Below, one piece after another: positions 45,865 to 58,263 of a stretch of DNA of 64,000 nt. The position numbers were made by a program, and so were the translations under genes. The notes under the pieces are model-generated. The model saw nothing but the letters and a program-made list of their open reading frames with translations, did not search any database and was not told where the DNA came from. Source of the DNA: Saccharum officinarum (lineage: Eukaryota > Streptophyta > Magnoliopsida > Poales > Poaceae); NCBI GenBank assembly GCA_020631735.1, contig CM036159.1, positions 24,095,511 to 24,159,510 on the forward strand, read 5' to 3'. Every line of letters begins with the position of its first letter. Position 1 is the stretch's first letter.

Positions 45865-46268
45865 TAGGGAGAGAATGGTAATTATGTGCTAATCAGAGGA
45901 GGAGAAGAGGAGGGCAGGGAAAAGGGAGGGAAAAAGTGAAGGGCTGCGGTATTTATAGGCGGTTTACGAGGGCATTCTGGTATTTTGTTTCTTCATTCAT
46001 GATGTGGGTCTAAATGTTATAGTTATGTACAGTATAGTGCTAGGTGATAATGCAAGCTTTTATAGATTCGCAAGATTTGTTTTTTTTTTTCAAAACACCG
46101 GATGTAAACTCATATGCAGGGGAGGTACATAGTCCAGCGGGTGCCGGCACACACATCAAAACGTAAAAATATTGATTATATCCAAATTGTCTCCGTATAC
46201 ATACACACTCATAGTATAATTACATGTACTTATAAGACTAACATGCACCTCTAATTTTCTCTGGTTGC

Positions 46269-46557
46269 TACTAGATCCGTCTCAAAAAGAATACAATTAC
46301 GAGATTCATGCCTATCATAAAAGATTAAGTTTGACCAAATTTATACGGAGTAGTGGATAGTATCAATATTTATGTCTTCAAATAAATTTATTGTAAAAAT
46401 ACATTCCGTAATTAATCTAATGATACTTATTTTGTATTATAATTGTTAGTATTTCTTTGTATAATGTTAGTCAAAGTTTAAATCATTTGACTACTCGAAA
46501 AACGAAAATTACATTCTTTTTTTAAGAAAAATTACATTCTTTTAGATGAAGGGAGTA
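46269..46557. mobile_element. Stowaway-like MITE, second copy
   Basis: Same element and position relative to the bZIP gene as 23242-23530. Confidence 0.65.
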
Positions 46558-47782
46558 TGAAATTATGAATATAAATGCATGATTACGCGCACTCTTGTGA
46601 CTCCGACACTATATTTGAGAGACTCAGTCAATAGATTGGTAGATTATAACAGTCTAATACTAATAAAAGTCTCGTTGTCAATGAACATATTGTCTCGTTG
46701 AAAAACGGAGTTGTAAGATATTAAGTCATGTCATATGTTGTTAGAAATGCATATGATCCATTTTCTACACCGTGCTTGATTTTTTTTATCCTCGTAAAAG
46801 TTCCAGGTACAAACGTAGCGTATAGAAAGGTGCAATTATTTGAATGCACTTCAAGTTGTTGACAGTCTCTAAAGTTATGTTTCATCAAACTAAAAAGAGG
46901 AACAAAACATCATGGTTTAAGCATGAAAGTAATAGCGAAACATTTTTCATGGATTTAATTAACGTCCATGATAAGGCAAAGACAGTAGATGTTTTAGTAA
47001 AGATTCATAGATGGGGGTTGGTGGCGGCGAGGGAGTCGTTTTTGTGCTCCACTGTAGATGATTCCGATGGAAAACGACTCAAACCATAGGGATTTTATAT
47101 TAAGCTTAATCATGAAGGAAGGGCGAGATATTTTATCGCCCGGTCATTCTTTGTTATCTTGAGGACTAAAGCAGATTCAGTTAGCACAGTGGTTAATTAA
47201 TCTGATCATTCTAGTGTCGAATTCGATAACACGACTACCGTGGCTAGAGGTGGGAAGGACAATCCCAACGCTACCTTAGAATCAAAACATCGTGTTGATA
47301 CCTAAATTGGCTGAATTTTGTTGAAGATGACACAGTGTGATAATAGGTACTTTATGCAAATTAGTGTAGCCAGATCTTATCATATGGGTCCTACATTAAA
47401 ACCTCGGAGTCTCGGACCATGCAACTAAAAAACTCATGTTAAGTACTTGAAGTTTTAGCAAAGTTGATTAAAATTTGTTGAAAATGACTTAGTGCGGCAG
47501 TTAAAAACTTTGTGCACATTTAGTATGGCAGTTATATTATTAACACTTCTGCGTATGAGCCCTACGGCAAAATCTATAAAAAAAACTCTAAGTTCACACA
47601 ATAAAATTTAGCAAAGATTGACTGAAATTTATATTTATTGGATATAATTGATTACAACAATAATTCAATTATTGTTGAAGTAACTATCGTGGATGATGCT
47701 TGTGCTCTCTCGGGAGGGCACTTCACGTAGGGACGCCACAGGTTGTGCAATATTTGTATTTCCACGATAGTGGATTTTAGGG

Positions 47783-48042
47783 TTAGAACATCTCCAAGAG
47801 CTTTTCTAAAATTTATTCTCTAAATTATCGTTTGAAGAATCATTTGAGTAAAAATCGTTTTCTATATCTTTATATGCTCCAATAGCTTTTTTTCTATATC
47901 TAGTGCGCAGTCTAGAGAACCATCATCACTCTCCATCTTTAGCTAGCGGGAGATTTGGAATAGATGATGGATGTCTATATTTGGATATCCAATTGAAGAG
48001 ATTGTTGGAGGATATATAAAGAGTCTCTTGGAGTTGCTCTAA
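47783..48042. mobile_element. MITE with agaacatctccaagag / ctcttggagttgctct ends
   Basis: About 260 bp of AT-rich DNA with imperfect terminal inverted repeats: agaacatctccaagag on the left and ctcttggagttgctct on the right, flanked by TTA/TAA-like bases. This end type is common among small grass DNA transposons. The superfamily cannot be settled from this copy. It begins 30 bp beyond the end of the duplicated block. Confidence 0.55.
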
Positions 48043-49689
48043 GATCCTTGACACTAATCAGAAGCAAAACCATAAGGTGGTACAGTTGAGTGTTTTGCTA
48101 ACGAAATTTGGGAAACCTGGTTTCAAGAAGGATATATCATATTGTTGTGAAGACATAAAACATATACCGGTCTACAGAATGCATATATACGGCCATGTTT
48201 TAACTCCCATGACCCATGACCATGACCATAACGAGCATCTGGAAACTAGAACGGATAAAGTGAACACAAGTTAATTCGCGGTCCTAGTCCTCCAAAAGTT
48301 ACATGTAGGTTAAAAAAAGACGAACCTTTATCTACATAAAAATACCAGCTCCTATAAAGCTTTTACAATGGATATAGTATATGCTTAAGTGCTCAACCAC
48401 TAGGCAGCACCATCCCTCGTATGGGAACTCAAGAAATGCAGTGCACACATGCAGAATAATAATGCAGTGCTAGTGATCTCATGTGCCACGAATCATCAGA
48501 TATACGTATACTCATTCGGGCACTCAAGGCCAAAGGCAAAACTAAAACCTGACTATGCGCATTAAGGTAACAAACCCGACTCTAGTAATATTAAATTGGT
48601 AATTGGTAACTGTATGGTTCCAATCTTATTACTTTCCACTGATAACTCCCCGTATATTGCGCTTGCGATGAAAGTTTCTGCATTTAATTTGGCTAAAGCA
48701 TAGTCTTAATTGTATCCAAGCCACCATGCGCATGGTCATGTGATCGCAAGAAGTTAACCGAAGTGGGTGGCACGCAGCGCAAGAGATGGAACACCGAAAG
48801 AAGAAGAGGTGCAAGCAAGCATGCATGCCACACTTCATCATCCATCTCCGATCCTTGAATTTTAGTGAATCTCTCTCTACACATTCACTGTCCTGTCCAA
48901 CAAGACCAAGAACGCACTGCCCATACAGTTACCGGTTATGCTTTTAGCTGGCTTTAGAGCGGGTAACGACAGGTTTCGGGTTTGTTTCGCCAAAGCAAAC
49001 AGTGTTTAATTTTCGTAAAGTTAGCCGGCTACATTCAACGAACCATTCTCACATATATTTTGAAATCTATGCTTGTTTATCTGAAATGCTAACAGTTGTG
49101 TTGGTTGTTGGGCAATGGAGACAGCCCACTTGAGCCTCTCACAAGAAAGGCTCCAAGCCTGCAGTGGACAGATGGCATCATCCCCAAGGTACATCTCTAC
49201 ATGCGTGTACTTTGTTCATCTAGAGTTGGTTGCAGGCATGAGCATGAGCAGTACCAATCCATGGCTTTACATCGCGTAGATTTAGCCTTTGAGCTAGGGG
49301 CCAAAGGATGCCTGCAATGCAATATTGTTGGCCAAAGAAAGCCAGACACATGGGGTGCACCAACATCTGGGGATGAAAGCGGCTCGCTGGTGCTTTGTTA
49401 AATTCGATTGGGTACCGATGGACTTCAGCTTTGAACAAGGTTTGCATGTGGGCGGTTTTGGTCTGGTCCTGCAATGAGACATGCATTGGGGACGCACATG
49501 CGCACTGGAACTGCTTCCGGGGATTGGAACAGGTATCCGTCGTCGGATCTTTGTTCGTCCTTTCGGTTACCCGTGCAACTGTGCTATCCTATAAGATGAT
49601 GGAGGAATACGTATCAATGCGGATCAATGGATCCAAGCCGGGGCCACCAATTTGGGTTGTCTAGTTAGCAAGTAATAGCGTTCTTCTTT
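48043..49689. other. Non-coding stretch, no gene recognised
   Basis: Open frames at 48077, 49096 and 49395 show no domain, no family resemblance and no consistent splice structure. The part from about 49100 to 49680 has a more coding-like composition and leads into a LINE tail, so it may be decayed LINE DNA. Confidence 0.4.
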
Positions 49690-49821
49690 TGATTTGCTAG
49701 GGAGGGCTGAACTTCAATGTAATTCTCTTCCCCTCTAGTGTGCCTAAGGGCGCGTTGTGTAAACTCTAATTCTCCTTAATACAAATGATACACAAACATT
49801 TTGTGTAATCAAGAAAAAAAA
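49690..49821 (+). mobile_element. 3' end of a LINE (L1-like), truncated
   Basis: The string ttaatacaaatgatacacaa, followed by an acattttgtgtaatc stem and an A run at 49814-49821, resembles the tail of grass L1-type LINEs. No reverse transcriptase is visible upstream, so this is a 5'-truncated or decayed insertion. Confidence 0.5.
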
Positions 49822-50831
49822 GTTTGAATTAATGAATTTAGACCCTCTGCAACAATTAGGCCATTTCACCTAATTGTTAGAGATAGTTTCGAAGAGGCCA
49901 TGGAGCACAGCTGCCACGGGCTCTAGCGACGAGCACACTAGACCACTTTGCTCATCTGGTCCCTATCCTCTCTTTAGGCGGATTGGTTAGCTGCATGCAG
50001 CCTATCAAACCTGCTAGATGGACCCGATATTGAATCCTCCAGAATCTTTCTCTAGCTATCGAAGAGAGCGGCGATTACAAGGCGGAAAAGCATTCCACCC
50101 ATAGTCACAAAGTTCCCGAAACGATGGGTCGTGGAACGGGGATTGAGGAACGTGGTACGCTCTAGAACGCTCCTTAATCCCCATTCCCATGACATGGAAC
50201 GTGGCACCGTACCACGTTCCTGGTGATTGTGATGCCACCCCAATTCGGCCGGCTTCTCACCTCTAATGCTCCTCACTAGTGTCAAAGTGGGAGGGTGGCT
50301 TGGCTATCGATGATTGGTTTGTAGATCAACTAGATAGCTTAGTGGTTTTAGTACGTAGGGCTTCGATGCGAGGCCTTTGGTGTTTGTGTCCCTCCAAGCC
50401 TTCTCCAGTAAGGTCACGGCTTCCAGTACATGCTAGCTGTTGAGGTATTTATGTAATCTAATAATAGTTGGAGTGGAACAAGTATTCCCATATTAGAGTT
50501 CTTCGACCCACCTACTGCTAAAGCCTTGTCTGGTTATGGTAGTGTCGTTGCTTCTGCTTCTCCTCGCAGGGGAAGATGTCTCTTCCTCGAGGCAGCGAGG
50601 TCTCTGCCTAGTTCATTCAGTGATCTTTAAGTGTCTTGGGATCAGGATGGAGTTCGTAGTGGCTCGAAAATCTGAGTTGGCCCGTGGTGGTCTTACCTCG
50701 TCAGTTCTTTTGGAGACTAGTCTAATGATACAACTCTAAATTCATAACAAGTCAAATATTTTTAAGTTTGATAAGAATTATATAAAATAGTATCAACACT
50801 TTCTGTCCCTAAATATGTTTACTATATTGGT
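49822..50831. other. Non-coding stretch with a perfect 13 bp inverted repeat
   Basis: No gene recognised. ggaacgtggtacg at 50147-50159 and its exact reverse complement at 50208-50220 could form a hairpin with a 48 base loop. Short open frames at 50052-50285 and 50536-50739 have no recognisable product. Confidence 0.45.
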
Positions 50832-51030
50832 GCTCCATCCGTTCGAAATGATAAGTCGCTTTGATTTTTTTTAGTATATCAATTTTGCTCTATATCTAGA
50901 TATTAACATATGTGTATATATATATAGCAAAATCTATGTAATGTTGATATTATTTATATGGATTTGGTTGAAATTGAAATTGTTTAACTTTTTGCGAAGC
51001 AAAAATTGCTTTTTTGGACGAAGGGATTAT
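50832..51030. mobile_element. Stowaway-like MITE
   Basis: About 200 bp bounded by gctccatccgttcgaaatg and tttttggacgaagggattat, inverted ends of the Stowaway type. The interior is AT-rich and non-coding. Confidence 0.55.
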
Positions 51031-52250
51031 TATTCTAGCAATAAAATACGTATAATGAAATTACTAACCCCAACAAGAACACCAGTTACCGCGTGGTAGA
51101 TGCGGACCGCAATACTCATTCAAATAAAAAACAAGACACCAGTTAATAAACTGGTTATTTATTTTTAATATAATTATTTCCTTGTGAAAATAGTGTAGTT
51201 CAAGAAATTTATCTCGGGACTGTGCCAGGCTGGGAACGATTGAACGAAGGAATAAGAAAAGTAGAGTCTTCTAGGCTTCTCTCTCTCTCTTCTTCTTCTT
51301 GGGGAGTCTTCTAGGCTTCTGGGCTCTGGTCTTCGGGCAGTCGGCCGGGCCCATAAGGCTAACTGAAGGTGCTTATTCCGGGCCGATACTGACACTGTGC
51401 TACAAAAGCTGTTGGGGTTCAGACTGAAGAATCTGATATTAGGCTTGGCCGCTTGGGCTGCAGAATCTGATCATGGGGCCGCCGAGGGCAATTAGCGTCG
51501 TCAATGCTCCTACAGAGTGTTCGCTGTCATGAGTTTCTCCTTCGTCAAATTCCAAGTCCCAACAGATTCAAGTGACCAGTCTGTGGGTGCATGGAGCGGG
51601 TTAGGTGTGGGTTCAACCCCAGTAGCAGGCCTAGCTTACTTCAACCCGAGGATTCATATGCGATCATTGATTCACTGAGAAGATTCCTCTTGGTAAAGTT
51701 AGCCCTGACCTGACGACGCGACGCAGTTTTTATTTGACAGTCAAAAGGAATTCCCAGTCAAAATTAGCAGGGCCATCCATGTGCATGATGCATGCTAACT
51801 CTGTTTCGAGATGAGCTTAAGCAGTGAGTGAGTGACGACTGATGACGGCATCCACTGAATTCGCCGAGGCCCGGCCAACACGGCGATAGAGAATAATATG
51901 GCGCGAGCGGCGTTGTGGAACACGAGTAGCTCCCCGCCTCCCGCGACGCGACGCGATAGTGACGCGACGTCGCTGCAGCAGATTTACGCGAGCACGTTGT
52001 CACGATGAAGAAGCTGCAATTTGCTTGGTCCGTATGAACAGCGCGTGCGCGTGGCTCGATCAACGCGCTTCAATGAACTAGAAGTTGAAGGAACAGCAGA
52101 CTTGGCCGCCCGGACCCCGGAGAGTCTTTGGGTCGCCGGCAACAGACCAGCCAGTCGCGCCCACACAGCTTTTCTTACTGCCTCGAGCCCGGGCATGGCA
52201 ACAAGCATCCTGTCAGCTCGCTGGAGGCTAGCTGGAGCTACGAGCCTGAA
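51031..52250. other. Non-coding DNA upstream of a small candidate gene
   Basis: No gene recognised. It holds a 17 bp direct repeat (gagtcttctaggcttct at 51264 and 51304) around a CT-rich microsatellite. The right end is the presumed promoter region of the next feature. Confidence 0.4.
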
Positions 52251-52252
52251 GG

Positions 52253-52262
52253 CTATATATAT
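52253..52262 (+). promoter_or_regulatory. TATA box for the small candidate gene
   Basis: The motif ggctatatatatcacc lies about 70 bp upstream of the ATG at 52329. A second tatatata lies at about 52309 but is too close to the ATG to be the core promoter. Confidence 0.45.
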
Positions 52263-52328
52263 CACCAACTTAAACACTACTACACGTACTTACTCCGATC
52301 CATCAACTTATATATATCACCAAGAACA

Positions 52329-52562
52329 ATGTGCCTCAAGATTGCGTGCTTTGGCTGCTGCCCCCAAGACGACGACGACTACAGCCCGGTGGCCAACACT
52401 GTGCCGCGGCCGGGGCAGGCAGCCGCTGTGGCCGCAGCAGCACCAGGGCCAGGGCTTCGCCTTGGTGCCGCAACGAGGGATGGCTACGGCTCCACCGCCG
52501 GCGGCGTCGTACGCCCCGCAACACACGGCGTACACGTATTCGGTACCCGACGGGACATTTGA
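52329..52562 (+). CDS. Small Cys-containing protein, hypothetical (77 aa)
   Basis: The frame starts MCLKIACFGCCPQDDDDYSP, with three Cys and an acidic run, and continues Ala- and Pro-rich to 77 residues. A TATA box precedes it at a sensible distance. In the overlapping +1 frame, from about 52450 to 52620, there is a Tyr- and Pro-rich stretch (ASYAPQHTAYTYSVPDG) that looks more protein-like than the tail of the called frame. A one-base frameshift near 52430-52450, real or an assembly error, would explain this. I do not recognise the family. Confidence 0.35.
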   Translation: MCLKIACFGCCPQDDDDYSPVANTVPRPGQAAAVAAAAPGPGLRLGAATRDGYGSTAGGVVRPATHGVHVFGTRRDI

Positions 52563-52620
52563 AGCGCCCGGAAAAAGGCCGCGCACAGCACGCTACAATG
52601 AGCCGGCCGGAAGGCATTAG

Positions 52621-53759
52621 GAGGAGCAACGAGCATGCATGCTTGCATTTCACCGGTTACTACTTCAATTCACCTATTATTTTGCGACACGGGTTGATGT
52701 AAACAAACATTGAATTACTTTTTAATGTAGTATTTAGGAAAAAAAATCGTTGTTATATATCCAGCTTGTGCAGCATGTGATATAAACGGGATATATATCG
52801 GCTTGGTTTGGGGGGCTTCAAGTAATTAAGTACTTGAGTTTTGCTATATAGTATATATATTGCTTCCCTTTCTCGTGATTTGTGAACTTCCATTTCTTTT
52901 TTCATCCCTCTAATAGTTGTTCCAACTTCATCAACGACCCTTGAATTTGAGCCCCTACTTCTATGGGACCCACTTGTCTAGACCTTCGATCGACGAGGTG
53001 TGTCGGCGGGAGGTGAAGAAGGGCCAGAGGCCCAGAGCTCACGTGGACAGCGGACAACCAATTAAGCTCCTTTTTGTTTGTATTCTTTCCGTCTCCCGAA
53101 TCACCATGCTGGACCAAGCTCAGCGATAAGGCGGCCTCGTCTCCCTCATGTCTGAATGACTCCCTCACTGTGTGACAGCGGATGGCTTTGTGGGGAGGCG
53201 AGCTCTCGATTTGAGCCACACCCCCTTAGCGTTTGGTTGGGAGGGATGGGACGGTCCTGTCTCGGGTTTTTGAGACGGGACGGCTCCAGATTTTGTTTGG
53301 CTGAAAGAGGATAGGATGGACCTATTTTGTGTTTGGTTTCGGGACAGCAAAAATGGAATCACTCACTGACAAGTGGGATCCATGTGTCAGTTTTTTATTT
53401 ATTTTTCTTTTCTTTCCTCCCTGCCTTATCTTCTTTCCAACCAAGCCTTTCCTCCGCATACGAAATCGGGCGAAGCGTAGGTCGCCCCGCGCGGCGCCTC
53501 CGGCGGCTAGCCGCAGCTCCTCCTCCACCTCCACTGGCGGCGAGCCGCAGCTCGTCCTCGCGCATGCGGGTCCCAGGTCGTCCTCTTCCCTCCTCCTTCC
53601 TCCCTCCTCCCTCCTCCCTCCGGCAGCCACATCTCCTCTGTGTCGCAGCTCTCGTCCTCGCGCGCGCGGGCCGGGCAGCGGCGGCCACCGGCTCCAGCTC
53701 GTCCTCACGGCGGTGTTGCGCGCAGTTCATCCTCGCAGGGCTGCTGAAACGATCTCGAT
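52621..53759. other. Non-coding DNA with a GC-rich, CT-repeat stretch
   Basis: 52621-53220 shows no gene. 53460-53740 is GC-rich with a tccctcctccctcctccctc low-complexity tract, which opens long frames on both strands without meaning. The segment from about 53220 with repeated gggacgg / ccgtcc motifs could be the end of a DNA transposon, but no matching second end was found. Confidence 0.4.
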
Positions 53760-56700
53760 TTTCCTCGAAGGGAAAATCCACAGATACGATTTATAATGTA
53801 GTAGATCACGAGAGCAATCCATCACATTATCAATTATCAGCTGATATCATAGTCATACATCGTATAAATACAAGTTACAAGACTTTACAACACTAGTTAA
53901 CATCTATTACATTGTATTCTAGCGAAAACACACGCGTCTTCATCAGAGTCGTTGTAGCGCATCAGCAAGTGAAGGCTCCTCCTTCACGGGCAATCATCAG
54001 AGTTGGCGTAGAATATCAGCGGCGTGGACTTCATCTTCCGAACCAAACTCAAGCGTAGGAACGAGACCACCTAATCCAAGTCCTCGTGGTCATCATAGAT
54101 TTCGTCCAAACCTATCCAAAATCTATCAGTACGATTTGTACTGGCCACTGTCTCCCACCCTATGCTTTTTGCGTATGCTTTGTGATAACCAACACCCCGT
54201 GCCTCGACGGCACCTCCACCGGGGATAACCAACACCCCGTCTGCTCTCACCTGCACCCGCCACAGATACCTCTCACGAGGGATGCCCAGGTCGCACCCCT
54301 CCGGCATGACTTGCCCCAAAGACTCATCGTAGGATCCTGTCCGATCGACTCAACCCTCACCACACACCCAAGATGCACGCCAAGCTCTCCCCAAGTTCAT
54401 TATCCAGTTTTACCAAGTTAATGGCACCACGTGCCTTATCCACTCACGTTATTCCTTCATCAAGCATCACATCACAGGTATAATGCGTAGTGAAAGTAAA
54501 TCAGTAAGTAAAATGCGAGGGTCTAGCCTATCAACGGGAGTATAGGGGAATAGGTTGCGACAAGGTAATGGCTTACAAGTAGTCTACTATGCAACCTATC
54601 ACAGTTCAAATGCAAGAAAGTAAAGCACTAGCATCTATGTGTATCATGTCTAATAGGTTCTACGACGTTGGGTGGGACGTGGAACACCTATTAAAAGTCA
54701 TAACTGAGATCCTCGGTGCACTTGTAGTCGTACTCCTCCATAGTCCTTCATCCGCATGTCCCTTCTCCAACGGGTTCTGATCCGTTCAACGCTAACCTTG
54801 ACGCAATTACCTCGATACAGCGACAAGCAAAAGAGCAATTAGACCACTAAACCTAGAAAGATGGCGGAAAGAGATGCAACAAGGCACAGAAAGAACAACT
54901 ACACCGAAAGAATGCAAAAGGAAGAACGACTTAGCCCTTTCGGCAGATGTCCGATCCCTGGGCCAAAGAATCAGGAGTGGTGATTCGCTAAGCACAACTT
55001 AAGCCTTAGCCTAGCCAGTACTTCCTGGGTCGATCGTGTCGACCTGTACGGCTTAAATAAAATGGCATAGACTCGAGTTTATCCTAAGCAAACATCATGG
55101 CTCGTGACTTCTGATCCGAGCGTCATGGAGACTGACGAGAACCAAAAAGGCTACAAGCAAGAGAAGTTTCATTCTCTCTCAATCCATACGCCATTATAAT
55201 TGACGAGAACCAAGAGAGGGTGGAATGGGGAGAGAAGAGCAGAGGTGGTCAACTTCTTCCAATACATGCGTCACGGCAAAGACGAGGCATCGGAAAGGAG
55301 CGACACACAAAAGAACACGAGCGCCCAACCAACTTGTAGGGTACCAAGACTTAGGTGCACTAAATGCACTAAGACATTCCTGAAGTTCTCAGCGATGCGG
55401 TTGTCACCGCAAGAACCAAAGAGATGCTACGGTCTACAAGGTACAAGCATACAAGGACTCGAGCATGGAAAAGCCAACAACAGAAGAGACACGGATTCGC
55501 CTCCCTTTGATCCGCTCGCCATAGCCATAATGGGAATCGAAGGAATGGAATCAAGAAAGCAATAACTCCAAACAAGCGAAGGGCTCAATCCACATCTTAC
55601 TGGATCGACGGGGACTGAGAACAAAAGAGAGAAGAGTGAAATACGCTCCACTTCATCCAACTCGTCATGGAACGGGCGAAGGTTGGAAGAGAGAGGCACG
55701 ATCCCACAATCCAAAACCACTCGTAGGGCACCATGACCGTGCAACTAAACGTCACAAGGTTATTCCTTCGGGTCATAGCGATGCGGTTGTCACCGCTAGA
55801 TCCGAAGAAATGCCTAGGTAGAAGTGGTGCAAACATACAAGTCGGTCAGGAAAGGAACAGGAGAAAAGGGCGGTAAAACCCGATGGCCATGGCGAGGTGA
55901 CTCGCGGCCATGAGCTTTAACCAACACGAGCGGGCTCCGCAGTCCCGTGATTGTTGTTTCCCAATTCACCTCTACTAGACCAGCCGCGGAGGCCTCGTCG
56001 GGTGCGGATAAGAGCTGCATTGTTGCCGAGTCTGTAGTGGCTAAGTCCGAGAGCCAAACCGGGTTACCAACGATCGTGGCCGAACAGAGACAACTAAACA
56101 CGGGGAAACGAGTTAGGCTCGGCATTGCGGCCACGACAGGATGAACCCACGATCGAATGGACAAGCGAACATCAAATTCCCCGACCGGCTCGAAGGCACA
56201 GTCCACAGAAAGCAACACGGACACGCACGAGGGAACCACAGCGCACAATGAACAACCACACACGCGACACAGCACTCGACGGGGTAGCACTTGTCCATAG
56301 CACAAGAGATAGACAAGATAGATAGACCGGCACAAGGCACGACACAGGCATTCGTATAGATATAAATCATTATGTATCAAGATAGAACATGACCATGTAT
56401 GATAAATGTATGAGTGGGTGTGAGAGATAAAGATTGAATAAGAAAGAGCTTGCCAATGTCAAGAATGACGTCAGTAGGTTGGGAGGTTCAACCTTCATGT
56501 TAGCGGGGAGGACGTGGCTTGCTGTGGAACGCCCGGACATGCTACAGACGGCTGCAGCAGGCGTCCGAGAAGCGGCTGGAGCAGCAACGTCGTAGGACTG
56601 GCACCCAACACCAACAGAATCGAGGCGTAGCCTCCCTGCAAAGCAAACACGGCTCGATGGCCGGACAGGGCAGCGCGGCGGCTGTAGCTTGCTGGACGTG

Positions 56701-57414
56701 GCTCAGCTGGCAACGGTGGTGGCCGGGGAGGCAGCGAAGCTCTGGTTTTGGCATAGATGTGTTGCAGCTTACCAGTAGCGGCTGCTGCAGTCCAGTGAGG
56801 TGGTCGACATGGCCAGCTTCCCTGTGACAATGAGTGGGTGACGGCAAGGTCAGCCATCAGTGAGTACAACATGGAAACAAAGGAGAAGGAGAAGCTCTTG
56901 CTGGTGATGGCTTACTGGTGACAAGGACAGGGCTCCGACGGGGCGCTGGGTCACTGTCACGGGTGGCATCGTGGTGCACTGCAGCGGTGTCCTAGGTCGG
57001 AGTCAGGTCCAGCAGCCCGACGGTATCCATGGCAAGCTGCAAATCAGCGACTGGGAGCAGAGGCTTGCCATGGCCGAGCAGTGGATGCAAGCCTTCCTGC
57101 GAAGGTGCCGGACATCGGCACGAGGGCCGGTCATCAGGTGAGAATCACGGCAAGATCGATGAAAGGGAGCAAAGAGGCGGGGTCTTGGCCCCTTGCAACT
57201 CACCGACGACAGTGGAGCAGCTTCGGTGGGGGTGCAGCAAGGTGCCGGGCGAGGATAGGGTGGAGCAGATGCCCGGCGGAAACGGCGAGGCAGTAGGCGC
57301 GATGACCTCGACGCCACGGCGCCCGTGGCTTGTCGCCGCTCCAGTGTAGTGTGACCATGGTGACCGCGCGGTGAAGCAGAGGAGGGCGACGGTGACTCAG
57401 CAGGACCGCATGGC
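53760..57414. repeat. Unassigned repeat-derived DNA, probably decayed retroelement
   Basis: No protein domain was recognised on either strand. Internal direct repeats are present: gataaccaacaccccgt at 54184 and 54224, and a 20 bp exact pair agcgatgcggttgtcaccgc at 55391 and 55777 with partly similar flanks. From about 56460 the DNA is GC-rich, like a grass LTR leader. The copia element at 57415 appears to have inserted at its right edge; 57410-57414 (atggc) is the expected left copy of that target duplication. Confidence 0.4.
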
Positions 57415-58263
57415 TGAAAGGTCCTTGTTTGGTTTTGGTAATTGAGTGACAACTTAGATGGACTAATATGTGGTTATGTGAGATACACAGGAGATTAGTC
57501 CACAGGTGATGGTGTCATGGAGGAGCTCATTGCATATGAGACATGACATGGAGTCATGTGACCAAGGTGGAGAAGATCAAGATGAGGCTTGGCTCGACGG
57601 ACCGGTTGCAAGTGTGAAGGGCAAGTTAGAGGCTTTGAAGTGAGGGACCGCGTGTGACGGTGAAGCTTGAGCATGACTTGGCACCGATGGACCGACGCAA
57701 CGGTGAAGAGCAAGTGAGGTCAAGATCGATGGACCAAGGTCACATGATGATATGATGTGGATCATATCATTTGTGATATGGTTGGTGCATATGTTGCATC
57801 AACGTCGGAGGAGATGGAGTGGAATACGCAAGGCAAAGGTATAACCTAGGGCATTTCCATTTCACCGGTCATAGGTGTGTAGAGAAGTTTATGACCGGGT
57901 TTAGGATAGATGGCCGTACTATCAAGAGGGGCAAACTTGTTTGCATATCGGTCATCTAGTGCCACTCGTGTGATCTAACTATGCATCGTTGCTAGGATCG
58001 AGTGGCATGGCAAGTTGAGTGGTTAACTCCTTCGTTAAAATGATTATGAAAATGCTAACACGCGTGCACAAGGTGGTGATCACTTATTGGTGTTAGCACA
58101 TTTGTGAAGGCGGTGGAGTTTGAGCGGTAGAGAGGGTTTGGGTTCCTCTCTCCCTCCCGCTGAGCTTGCGAGCGCGGGATTCAGGCGTTTTCGAGGAGTT
58201 GAAAAGCCTATTTTCCACTATGCCGGAAGTCGGAAAAGAAACGGAGGCGAACGGAGGTCACAG

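Larger units (their letters stand above)
24827..47753 (+). repeat. Second copy of 1766-24725 (about 22.9 kb, direct orientation)
   Basis: The DNA right after the gap resumes at the sequence of 1766 and follows the first copy to 24725 (= 47753), including every nested insertion, both LTRs, the TOP2 fragment and the bZIP gene. Differences are uneven. Between 24.8 and about 34 kb there are many one-base losses in short runs. After about 36 kb only scattered substitutions are seen. Copy 1 ends at the gap and copy 2 begins at it, a dovetail arrangement. The likely cause is two overlapping contigs or haplotigs that were not merged. Confidence 0.93.

Noticed and set aside
55200..56380. Open frames of 121 and 188 codons
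   Set aside because: Opposite-strand frames in repeat-derived DNA with no recognisable domain.
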